Position numbers and translations under genes: made by a program | From: Paramacrobiotus richtersi | Taxonomy: Eukaryota > Tardigrada > Eutardigrada > Parachela > Macrobiotidae | Length of the DNA stretch: 28,081 bases | Reading direction: 5' to 3' | Assembly: GCA_034698045.1 (NCBI GenBank) | Contig: JAQGAU010000443.1 | Coordinates: forward strand, 1-28,081 | Notes under the pieces: model-generated | The model's input: only the letters and a program-made list of their open reading frames with translations | The model's database searches: none | What the model was told of the DNA's origin: nothing | Shown: one piece after another, positions 1 to 9,306 of the stretch | Layout of the letters: each line of letters begins with the position of its first letter | Position numbering within the stretch: the first letter of the stretch is position 1

Positions 1-78
1 AATGCGGTAGGGCACACTTCTGCGCGAGTTGGTCGGGCGGGTACAGTACAAGTTTTTTTGGCTGATCGTCCAGCCAAG

Positions 79-981
79 TCATTGCCTGACCTGGGCCCCA
101 CAAGTACGGCCTGAAAACAACTGGCAAAAAAGTGACTCCATAGAGTTAGCAGCAGCTGCCAGTCCTGCTGTAATCCCGTCAATGTCGCGCCGCTTTTCTG
201 GAAGTGCAGGACTGAGGATACGCGAAGATGCGTCTGAAAAATAAGTAGAGTTTAGAAAGGTGACAACAGCACATGACATACTGCATGCAAACTACGGCGT
301 GCCATCGGTAACCATTGATGATTTACCTGTTTGAACTACCGGTGTGATATACCTGGAACTTGCAGGGCGGGCCGGAGCAAAGCTAGAAAAAGGCATCGGA
401 AGGGGAACAGCCACAGGCACCAAGACCGGATTCACAGAAGGTGGAAGCATCGTGGGATCACTGGATATGCCTTCGGAGGCAGTAGAATCGATGGCCGTTG
501 ATTCATCCGAAGAACCCGTTCCTTGCGTATTATCCGGAGTGCTCGTCTCTAGTTGACGTTTCAGCGGTGTAGCGGCTGTCGGATGGGGGTCGGAAATGGC
601 CAAATTTGCTTCGGCATTTTCTTCTCTCTTTAGTGCATGCTCGTCCGATGGATGTGGCACCGCATTTACTCCAGAGTCGGGAATGTTGTCATACGGTGGA
701 TGTTTTGAGCCACGTGGTCGGCCTGATACGGAGTGCTGTTGTAGCCGGTATCTTTCGAATTATTTCTTGATGGACGCTTGCACTACATCTCGCAATCTGG
801 GATACAGGATTCCAAAAAGCTCTCTAATTTGGCTGCTGGTGTTTGTTGGAATGGTGGCATGGACATCGGGTTCTGGAGTCAGATCATCAAAGGGCGTAGT
901 GTCAGGGCTGCTATTGACTGGGATGGTCTCATAGAAACAGCATAACAGTGTGATCAACAACATTTTGTACAGTATCTGCAT
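79..981 (-). pseudogene. Secreted proline-rich protein, copy 1, with in-frame stop
   Basis: This is the paralogue of the gene at 5460-6505. Exon 1 runs 981-327 and exon 2 runs 233-79; the 93-bp intron (326-234) has a GTAAAT donor and a TTTTTCAG acceptor. The start MQILYKMLL gives a signal peptide followed by the conserved block SSQIRELFGILYPRLRDVVQ. Codon 74 (760-762) is TAA where the paralogue has GAA (Glu, in KKEFERY); the frame is otherwise open through a Ser/Pro/Glu-rich middle and the spliced tail (SSRILSPALP, ending CGAQVRQ). The lesion is a single G-to-T change, so this may be a young pseudogene, a readthrough gene, a null allele or an assembly error. Compared with the intact copy it lacks about 45 residues before the intron. 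The function of the family is unknown to me. Confidence 0.65.
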
Positions 982-1317
982 TTTCGGATGTCGTGTGTAG
1001 AAAATTTCACCTTTAAGATCAATGTTTACACGACCAATCGTTATTCAGTAAATTCGTTATCAGTCAATTTTGCTCTACATATGTAGCTTCCAGATTGCAT
1101 ACTAATGAACTGGTGATTTCGACTTCTTTGATTCATCACCTTCCACCTGAAACCGATTGAGTTTATACAGGAATCAGGATACACTGACGAAACCAAACGA
1201 TTGTCTATTATGCATACCCACGGCCGTGCAATACAGTTTCGAATTCGGACCGATCACGGATACAGATCCTTATGGCGACACCGGATGGCTCGTTTTATAG
1301 TAGATTTTCAACAATAG
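982..1317. repeat. Duplicated upstream segment, copy 1
   Basis: This matches 6506-6818 with scattered substitutions and small gaps; shared blocks include TAGCTTCCAGATT, GATTTCGACTTCTTT and CCTTATGGCGACACCG. With the coding part it forms one duplicated unit of about 1.3 kb (79-1317 against 5460-6818). It probably carries the promoter of the secreted-protein gene on the minus strand. It also reaches to about 130 bp of the J-protein start on the plus strand, so in this copy it may act as a divergent promoter. No clear TATA box was seen. Confidence 0.7.
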
Positions 1318-1447
1318 TCGAACGCGAGCACGGTTACTAAGATCCGATAGCAAGTTGTTAATTTTTGACGTTGTGGTTTGTGTTATTCCCAGCTGAACAT
1401 TTAATGGTTTTCGTAGCTGAATTTGCATAAAATTCCTTGGTTCCATC

Positions 1448-1843
1448 ATGAATACCTTCAAGAAAGACATGGAGAAGTTATTCCGCACTAGTAGTTTGAA
1501 CGGGCTCTTCAACATCCCGAAAACGGCCACAGATGGTGACTTGAAACGCGCCTACCGTAAACTGTCCCTGACAGTCCACCCCGACCGTGTGGCCGAAGCG
1601 GACAAGAAGACAGCGACTGCCAAGTTCCAGGTGGTCGGGAAGGCCTACGCCATCCTGTCTGACAAGCAACAACGCACGATCTACGACACATACGGAGTGG
1701 TGGATGACGACGAGGTGGAGGGCAAGGTGTACTGCAGCTTCTGCCGCGAGTGGCAACTACAAAGAAACGTCAAAAGGCACAAAACATCGACCAAGCACGG
1801 ACGCTTCCAGAGGGCCGCCTTCCGCAAGAAGCATGGTTCTTAA
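1448..1843 (+). CDS. DNAJC9-like J-domain protein with C-terminal C2H2-type zinc finger motif
   Basis: This is an intronless 131-residue protein. A J domain spans about residues 17-85, with the HPD motif at 44-46 (LTVHPDRVAEADKK), the Hsp70-stimulating signature. The flanking sequence (KFQVVGKAYAILSD, then a YD motif) is closest to DNAJC9, a histone-binding co-chaperone of about 260 residues. The C-terminal half of DNAJC9 is missing. In its place residues 96-117 carry C-x2-C-x11-H-x5-H, close to a U1/matrin-type C2H2 finger as in the DNAJC21/Jjj1 J proteins, followed by a basic tail ending KKHGS. The first ATG of the frame is used. Lack of introns, unlike most neighbours, suggests a retrocopy or very compact gene. 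The J domain is certain; the zinc finger and the exact role are inferred. A polyadenylation signal follows at 1902. Confidence 0.88.
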   Translation: MNTFKKDMEKLFRTSSLNGLFNIPKTATDGDLKRAYRKLSLTVHPDRVAEADKKTATAKFQVVGKAYAILSDKQQRTIYDTYGVVDDDEVEGKVYCSFCREWQLQRNVKRHKTSTKHGRFQRAAFRKKHGS

Positions 1844-1901
1844 TTGTGGGTTCTGTGTTCGTAGCCAAAGGGGGGCGAGGCTGTTATCTGTTGTAAAATG
1901 G

Positions 1902-1907
1902 AATAAA
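1902..1907 (+). terminator. Polyadenylation signal AATAAA of the J-protein gene
   Basis: A canonical AATAAA lies about 60 bp after the stop codon. The next gene, on the opposite strand, ends at 2017, so the two 3' ends converge within about 110 bp. Confidence 0.6.
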
Positions 1908-2016
1908 TAATCGGAATGCACAGAAATGGCAAGTTGTAACACACTATAACTCGTACTGTGTGGGCAAAATTATCCCCTGCAACGCTACTGTTGTTGGCGG
2001 CTTAATTTAGGGACGC

Positions 2017-4257
2017 CTACCTCCGCACCGTGTAACAGTTGGAGTAAAGAAAAGGCGTCGAGCTAGAAACCATTTGTCTGCATTTTTTATTTCTCTTAAC
2101 ATTTGGGCTAAAACTTGAGAGCATACCAGGTGGCTGGTTATAAAAACTGGTCTTGTAGCGATCATACCAATAATAATCTGAGTGTTAAATCCAACGCAGC
2201 ATACCGTACGTTGTGTGATAACATTTTGAGTGTGTTTTGTAGTCAACCATTGGTCTAACTGATGTATTCCAGTATCAAAGACCGCAACAGCGGGAAGTGG
2301 GGGTATGATATTCCGTTAATTAAGAACCTGTAAGAGATTTAGAAGCACGGTTTATACAGACGTATTCTTTCTTCTTATGTACACTTTTGGGCGTTTCCTT
2401 ACAGACAGACCTTACTAGATCCCGTTTTGCATATATTTCCGCAATTTGTTATGATTTTGTCGATACTAATCTATTCAGATTAAATAATAACATACCCAAA
2501 AAAATCTCAAAAATAGCATGGGTCTCCTTCAGGAAACAGTCGTCATAATGACTTTCTCCTGCTGGTCCATGACTCTCTGTGTTCTCCCAGGTTCCACTTG
2601 ATGTGCACATCTTCCATGCAATTTCTGAAACGAATCAGTTACCTAACTGTACAGATCTGATGTATCTGTAATAATTCTGTCAGTCACCGCATAGTAATCG
2701 TCTACTTGATTCAACCAAAACGAAAACATAGCAAATAGCCGAACCGAAAGAGAAACTGATCGATATATTGGTTTTATGGGATAGTAGAGCAAATCGTTTT
2801 ATGGTGCGTGTTGCTCGCTTATTTGCTCGATTTGTTTCTCAGAGTATAGGTTACCACTAAGGTTGGACATCGTTATTTTAAAAACAGAAGAGAAGTGTGC
2901 AAAATATTATCGTTATTATTAACAAGCAAAGCTCAGTTTTTGTCCCACTGCGGAATGTTCCCTAACTCCCGCTTCCGATATACGATTGCCACAGTTCGAC
3001 TGCTCATTTGTTGGCAAAGGACCATGTCATTTTACTACACAAAAGTTGTTAAGAAATGCATAAACTAATTACGAAAACACTTTTTATAATTTACTGAATT
3101 ATAAATTCATGGTCAACCAAAACGAGATCATGGCCTGAGAACGCCTCTTACTGCAGTATTTGAGCGTATAGCCTTCCTCACTACACAGAAACCGGCAAAG
3201 GTGCTATACATAGTTCGAAAGGGCGTGTTCTCCTTTATCGATATGTTTGAATATCTCTTTCCCCAGATAAAGTTAACAGAAAAGCTTCCTGAAAAAGTAC
3301 CTACTTGTGGGATCCGTGCCAGTCATGTTCGGGCAAAACTGTGAGAGTCTCTGACCTGGAGCAGCTAAAGAACAAACGTTATGTGGGCCTATGATTGTCG
3401 CAGCATGTGCATAATATCAACGTTACACTGTTATCTACGTATACACGTAGTGCTTTACTACACACTTCATATTAAATTTTGACTAGTACGGCTACAGCTG
3501 TTATTTAACGTACACCATGTTGTTCTGTCTGCGTAGTAAAATTAAAACTTTTGCTTGGTTACAGAGTAAAAGTATTCATACGAATATACGCCGTACAGAT
3601 GATGTTAACAGGCTGCCAAAATCGGCGCAGTACCTGCAGGCCAGCATAGTACTTCATCAGTCGTTCCTTCGCACCAGCCTATCATATAAAGCAAACAATC
3701 AAATGATTAACTAGGAAGATCATACAGCACTAAGGTTTTTGGCACACAGAGGACTCTCGTCCTGGGTCCATATATCTGTAAGTCCACATACAAACAGTTC
3801 TACGCCGCATGGTTCTGTGCGAAAGCGGCTTATTAAGCGTACGAATCTGAAAATTTCGTGCGAGACTGAAGACGTGTGCAAACAAACGAAAACTCGTTCT
3901 TTGCTGATGAACGATATTGAAAAATGATTGCTTTGATTTAGCTAGAGATGATTATATTTACTGTGCGTACCTGGTTCCCCGATGCGTTTTTTGATTGAAT
4001 CGAGAAATGTGTTACATGTTTCTTCCGTAGTATAAGCCCAACGGTCACCGGGTTTGTCCAGAGTTGCACCTGAATCAACAGAGAACTGTATGTGATCGCG
4101 TGCTTATTCCGCGCGACGTAATTCTTAATTTTTCTGTAATAGCTGTAGCGCTGTACTGATGAATCAGGGCTTGAGATGCACAATGCTCACAGTAGACTCC
4201 ACCGATAACTGCTAGGATCCCAAAAATAAGAGCAATTCGAGGACCAACGTTGCTCAT
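2017..4257 (-). CDS. Secreted class B GPCR-type hormone-receptor (HRM) ectodomain without 7TM; candidate soluble decoy receptor
   Basis: Seven exons give 198 residues: 4257-4191, 4069-3971, 3775-3731, 3678-3634, 3355-3305, 2624-2496, 2177-2017. All junctions are GT-AG and keep frame (phase 1 throughout). Residues 1-22 are a signal peptide (MSNVGPRIALIFGILAV). The six Cys of the secretin-family hormone-binding fold are recognisable: C41 (EETCNTF), C73 (WCEGTTDE), C82 (LCWPAG), C93 (FCPN), C109 (KMCTSSGTW) and C132 (YDDC); CWP and C-x3-G-x-W are the family signature. An extra Cys is C66. After C132 comes a hydrophilic 66-residue tail (DYYWYDRYKTSFYNQPP, ending CYTVRR) instead of TM1. Only about 110 bp separate the stop from the neighbour's polyadenylation signal, so no 7TM domain fits. 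The exon 3 donor (GTGCTG) is the weakest junction. Ligand trapping is inference. Confidence 0.68.
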
Positions 4258-5459
4258 TTTCAGATAGCGAGAAATTCTTGGGAAAACACTATATGAAACG
4301 TTATCATAGCCAGATGTCCAATTTACAACTGACGCTCGTGCCGTGTAGCTATGCGTGAATGTCAATACCTTAACAGAACATTAGTGCATATACTTTTCTA
4401 CTAACAACAATACTTTTCTTCATTCCCTCGCACTGGCCCGGCATTTCTCGAAGGATAAACATCTCGCCGATTGCAGCGAACGATTGCCACAGAATATCAG
4501 CTCGTGCTTGAATCGAGCAGGCGCGTTCCTAAACGTATCGTGAGTAGCATTTGACGTTGCTTGCTTTTAGACTTTAATACGGTAAGCCATAATAATTCGA
4601 TGAATTCCAGCCTCGCTAACGTAAGTGCCAAACCTGATGATCAGAATTCCTGGAATGAATGAACAACATACAGGACGGCGTATGAGATCATACTGAAAAT
4701 TCAAAAATTCAGAGCCAAAAATGCAGAGTGCTTTCGATATTCACAACAAAGTTGTATAATGCACCAGTTTTCTGAGTTTGTACATTTTTGGGCGTCCGTT
4801 ACCAAAGACCTCAGGACACCAGCGTGATTTGTAAACACTTTCTGGCCAGCTTATGGGGGGAATAACAAACGCGTAAATGCAATACAGGTAGTCAGGTCAG
4901 CAGGATTTTAGCGCGTGGGAAACTGCTGTTTCCTGCTGCTTGTTTTTATGTGAATGCGTAATGTGCGACCTTTATGTCGTAAGGAATGCGTAGTGAGTAT
5001 GTCGTGTTCATGTTGTAAAAATCTAATATAAATGGAGCTTGCCAGTATCTTTGGTTTATAATTAACTATAAACCGCAGTATAACCGTTTCGCTTGCTTGA
5101 TACCAACCTTGCAGAAACTTCATGTAAAAATCGTTTGGGTCATAACGTTCCGTTCCCTTACTGGCCACAGTAATCTTTAAATTGTACAAATCGAAATTGT
5201 TCTGTCACCGACAGCATAGCGTCCTTCCAGAAAAAATTACCTAGCAGCAAGACATTCCATCGTGTAGCTGTACATAACACAAACTTCAAGCTATGGACAA
5301 TAATCATTAGTTCAATTTATCAGAACATTCTGTCGTAGATACCATATCAAAGGTAACATAGCATGCAAACATAACAACGCTTTCAGTGATTAAAAATGCC
5401 TCAGAACTTAGCAGCCATTTTACTTATGTCAGTTTTCTTTGGCCAATTGCCAAGGCAGT
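4258..5459. other. 1.2 kb intergenic stretch with one possible minus-strand exon
   Basis: No complete gene is visible. On the minus strand, about 5202-5107, a stop-free stretch reads NNFDLYNLKITVASKG and then TERYDPNDFYMKFLQ between an acceptor (GGTGACAG) and a possible donor (GCAAG/GTTGGT). An overlapping frame ending at a GTAAGG donor near 5158 is equally open, so the true frame cannot be settled and no matching upstream exon was found. On the plus strand a short ATG stretch near 4600 (MNSSLAN) ends in a GTAAGT donor, without further support. Confidence 0.25.
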
Positions 5460-6505
5460 TCACTTCCCGACGTGTATCCCACACAAATGTTGGAAAAATT
5501 GGCAGAGAAAGGACTTTATTGGGTCGTTGGTCGGTGTCATCGTCCGGGCGCTGTCCCGTTGGTTCCATGGAACAGCTGGACTGAGCGCACGTGAAGGTAC
5601 CGCTGAAAACAAAGTACGTGGAGTCCAGAAGGATTACAATAACAAAGCGCATATACTGATGCAAACGGTGACTTGTAGTCGCTATAATACGTAATTTTCT
5701 TACCGCTCAGTCCAGGAACGCCGTATGCACCTGGAGAAATACCGGCAACGGGCACCCCACCGGCAAGGAATGGCGGGTTCATCCAAGTGCCAGCAGGAAA
5801 TGTTATATCTATACTGGGACGGGCGCCGGAAGTCTGAACTGTCGGTGTGGCATACATGGAGGTAGCTGGACGGGCCAGAGCGAAGTTGGGGAATGGCAAT
5901 GGGAGGGGCACAGCGAGGGGCACCATAACCGGATTCACTGCAGGTGGAAGCATCCTGGGATCACTGGATGGGCCTTGAGGACCAATAGAATCGATGACCC
6001 TTGAATCATTCAAAGAACCCATTTCTTGCGTATTATCCGAAGAGCTTGTTTCTGGTTGATGGTTCAGCGGTTTAACGACAGTCGGGTGGGGATCAGAAAT
6101 GGCCGAATTTGCTTGGGCATTTTCTTCATTCTTTGGTGAATGCTCGTCGGATGGATTTACCACCGCTTTGGTGATATTCACTCCAGAGTCAGTAGTGTTT
6201 TCGTACGGCGGACTTTTTGAGCCACGTGGTCGACCCGCTATGGAGTGCTGCTGTTGCCGGTATCTTTCGAATTCTTTCTTGATGGACGCTTGCACCACAT
6301 CTCTCAATCTAGGATACAGGATTCCAAAAAGTTCTCTAATTTGGCTGCTAGTGTTTGCTGGAATGGTAGCACTTAAAGAAGTATGGGCATCGTGGTCTGG
6401 AGTCAGATCATCAAAATGCGTGCTTGCAGGGCTACTGGAGACTGAAATGGTCGCATGGAGGCAGAATAAAAGTGCAAACAACAACATTCTGTACAATATC
6501 TGCAT
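5460..6505 (-). CDS. Secreted proline-rich protein, intact copy 2
   Basis: Exon 1 runs 6505-5704 and exon 2 runs 5602-5460, giving 314 residues. The 101-bp intron (5703-5603) has a GTAAGA donor and a TTTGTTTTCAG acceptor. The start MQILYRMLLFALLFC gives a signal peptide with likely cleavage near SVSSSPAS. Next comes a conserved helix-forming block (SSQIRELFGILYPRLRDVVQ, then KKEFERYRQQ), a low-complexity Ser/Pro/Asn/Glu-rich middle, and a Pro-rich hydrophobic segment (VMVPLAVPLPLPF). The second exon was chosen because it aligns with the copy 1 tail: SRALSPAVP against SRILSPALP, and SFLCQFF with LCG against SLFCQLF with CG. Retaining the intron would instead end the frame at 5537 with an unrelated tail. 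I do not recognise the family; the protein looks extracellular and fast-evolving. Confidence 0.7.
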
Positions 6506-6818
6506 TCTCGAATATCAATATATAGAAAACTAAAGCTCTAAAATCGATGTTCACACGACCCACAGGAATGTTAATCAGTAAATTCGCTATCGGCCAATTT
6601 CGGTACACGTAGCTTCCAGATTACAGACCAATGAACTAATGATTTCGACTTCTTTAATTTTTACCTACAGTCCACCTGAAACCGGAAAAGTTTATGCAGG
6701 ATGCACTGACGAAACCAAACAGTTATTTGATTTGATGACCTGCAGTCGCACAACAGTTTTGAACCGATCACGGATGCAGATCCTTATGGCGACACCGAAG
6801 TAGATTTACAACAATACA
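6506..6818. repeat. Duplicated upstream segment, copy 2
   Basis: This is the counterpart of 982-1317. Similarity runs from the start codon to about AGTAGATTT-ACAACAATA near 6818, with a deletion of about 15 bp after GGCGACACCG. It is the likely promoter region of the intact secreted-protein gene. Confidence 0.7.
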
Positions 6819-7223
6819 TAGCAGGTTTTACTGTGACTATCTGGTGTATAATAACGTGTATTGTACGATATTGCTGACATCGACTACTTTAAAGTCACAT
6901 ACTGCATAAGGCTATCACACAGATTACTTTATTCATTTCATGGATTAGGTCAAATGCCAAGAAGGGTCAACTGCTATTTAAAATCATCAATGAGCGGTGT
7001 TTTACGTACATCTCTCCACACAGTAGTACTCAGAAGGATGCGGCAGTACAAGCTGTGAAAATTGCTACGGGAGTGCAAGAATTGTTTACACAATATGTTT
7101 TCGGTCTACTTTTTATCTTCGATATCGCTGTACTAGACACATAAACGTAGCATTCGCAGTGGCACATTGGCAGTTGCGAACATTTCGCCACATCTGAGAG
7201 AACACGGTCAAATTTTTAGCCCA
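6819..7223. other. Intergenic, no gene seen
   Basis: This AT-rich stretch lies between the start side of the secreted-protein gene and the stop of the lactamase-like gene. The only sizeable frames are short and unsupported. I see no AATAAA on the minus strand just after the lactamase stop. Confidence 0.5.
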
Positions 7224-9306
7224 TCAAAATTTTTCAAAGATCGGTGGATACTCAGAAGAGTACAGAGGCATGGACAAATGGCTAACGTAACCAGACTGCG
7301 TAAAATTGAAATTTATCATGGGTACCTCAGTTGGTGCTTCATACGAGTCAGCACCGCTCAGATACCACAAAATCCCATGGAAGTCAAGTGAACACTCAGC
7401 AGGCGATTTTGTGCAGAGTATCGTTGCGTTCCCGTACCTCCCAGCCAACAGATACATTCCTGATGGTCTAGCGTGCCTAATCACCATAGTTCCATGGAGC
7501 GGGTTACGAAAGGTTCCCACGTAGAATTTAGGATCAACCTGAACGTTTTCATTTGAAGTGTCTGCGTCAGTCGATTGACTCGGACCGGAAACGTTCTGAA
7601 CAGCGGGTTTGTTAAGGCAAATGTTATCGGATTGGTCAAAAGGAGCCAGTTGCATTAGAAAATCGAAAACTCTGTACTGTATCCGAGCCATCGCATACAC
7701 AACCAGTTCGGTAGAAGGACCAGCTGAGGAAGTGAAGATGCTGATGTTTAGGTCAGGGAACATTGTGTATTGCGACGCGTAACTAGTGATTCCACCAGAA
7801 TGCGATATCAGTCGGTAACCTAAGCAAAAGTAACTTGTATTTTGAATATTTTAAGCAGTGCTCGATAATGTTGGCTGTATGACCTCTAAGAGTGCTTTCA
7901 CCCCATCCCAATGCGTAACCAGTAGTCTCTGCTAACTCTTTGCTATAGTCAGCCATCGTAAAGGTCTTGTTCCCAAGGTTCTGTGTGGGATGAGCCGGTG
8001 GGTCGTCCCTAGTGCGAATACGAGCCTTCCAGGTATCTTCTAACGTTTTCTTCGCAATAATTTGTTTCGCTCCAAAGTGACCTCGATCGAGCTGGAACTG
8101 CATCCACACTGCCATGGCTTTGGGTGTTAGACACAAAGAACTGCAAGAAACGTATCTGTACAAGCAGATCCCTTACTAACCTATGTCAATTAATGTTAAT
8201 ACTTTCACCACGTGCAATGATTAAGATACGTTAAATTACCCGGCTGGTCCCGCTGGTTCGATGAGACCGAGCGTTCGGGAATCCAACAGCTTGTAATGAC
8301 CTTTCTCTAACATATAAGCCAGCGAAACTCGTGCATCCGATTTGAAGCCGTATCCAGCCAGGTCAACATCACCGCGGATTCCCAACGGATTGAGTAAGTA
8401 CAAATACATGAGCTGTTCCCAAGAGACGACCCTTTTCAGTAGCTTCTCGGCCAGGATTTCCGCAAAATGACCTACATTAAGCGCACAACTGAACATGCAG
8501 AGACGTACAGTAATCTAAAGCGGTATTATAAATGCAAGGTACCTGCTGAAGCAAAAACATGGTTGTTATACTCATATTTCTCCCTGTTGTTTGCTATGCG
8601 CGGAAGGTTCGCTGCGATCCATGCCAGATGCTTTCTTGTGGTATTTCTCGGGTATCCAACATGGAAATTACCGAAAACCTCTGTCAAAATTGAATGGCAC
8701 TAATGATAAGTTTATAACCTCGAACACTCGAAGAAGTGATAAGCGAACGCTTATTCGACCCACCTGCAACCCCGGTGCGGTGAGAAAGAACGTCTTCCAA
8801 TGTCACGCCAATATAATTCGATCCAGGAAAGTTTAACGTCGGATCTAGTTCCGTTGCAAGGGTTTGCAAGTTGTACCTGTCGATGTTCACATTAAGCATT
8901 CTCTGACTGATATAACGATAGAAGAGCATTCAAAAGCTGTAACAACTAACCGTTCTTCTTTCTGCTGCAATAGATCCAACAGATGCACAAGCAAAGTGGC
9001 TGTAAAGTGCTTTGTTATTGATCCGATGCAGAAGATCGTGTCATCAGTCGCTGGAATCTCGTTCTCGATATCCCTGTAACCAAATCCATTGGAATATACA
9101 AAGTTCCGCAGACGGCTGCCAATTTTGTTTTTCGCTATAACCGCCACACCGAGTCCTGTTTGGGTGAGCTCGCAGTTAGATAGTTCTTCGTCTACTATAG
9201 AGTTGATTTCATAAGTCAGATCGTCCGTTTCCGATGCAAAATTCTGACCGCTCCGAAATAGGACAACCGCTATAATGGCTAAAATAGCATTAGAGCGGAC
9301 ATACAT
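7224..9306 (-). CDS. Secreted beta-lactamase-like serine hydrolase (LACTB/PBP4*-type)
   Basis: Six exons give 573 residues: 9306-8951, 8906-8764, 8680-8543, 8471-8240, 8140-7884, 7819-7224. Introns are 44, 83, 71, 99 and 64 bp, all GT-AG. The start MYVRSNAILAIIAVVLF gives a signal peptide; an in-frame TTG five codons upstream was not used. All three motifs of the serine beta-lactamase/penicillin-binding fold are present: S-x-x-K at 96-99 (GSITKHFT), Y-x-N at 204-206 (EYNNHVFAS) and H-S-G-G at 382-385 (LISHSGGITSY). Supporting blocks are EDVLSHRTGV and the active-site-side AGSLCLTPKAMAVWM. The last about 120 residues form the extra C-terminal domain of eukaryotic members (FYVGTFRNPLHGTMVI). 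It is predicted to be an active secreted amidase, esterase or peptidase; the substrate is unknown. The introns show it is a resident animal gene rather than contamination. Confidence 0.9.

Noticed and set aside
3517-3714. 65-codon plus-strand frame
   Set aside because: It is antisense to the fourth exon of the HRM gene, has no domain, and its openness is explained by the coding strand beneath it.
7224-9306. Recent bacterial transfer or contamination as the source of the beta-lactamase-like gene
   Set aside because: Five introns with GT-AG ends, a eukaryote-type extra domain and animal neighbours show a long-resident gene.
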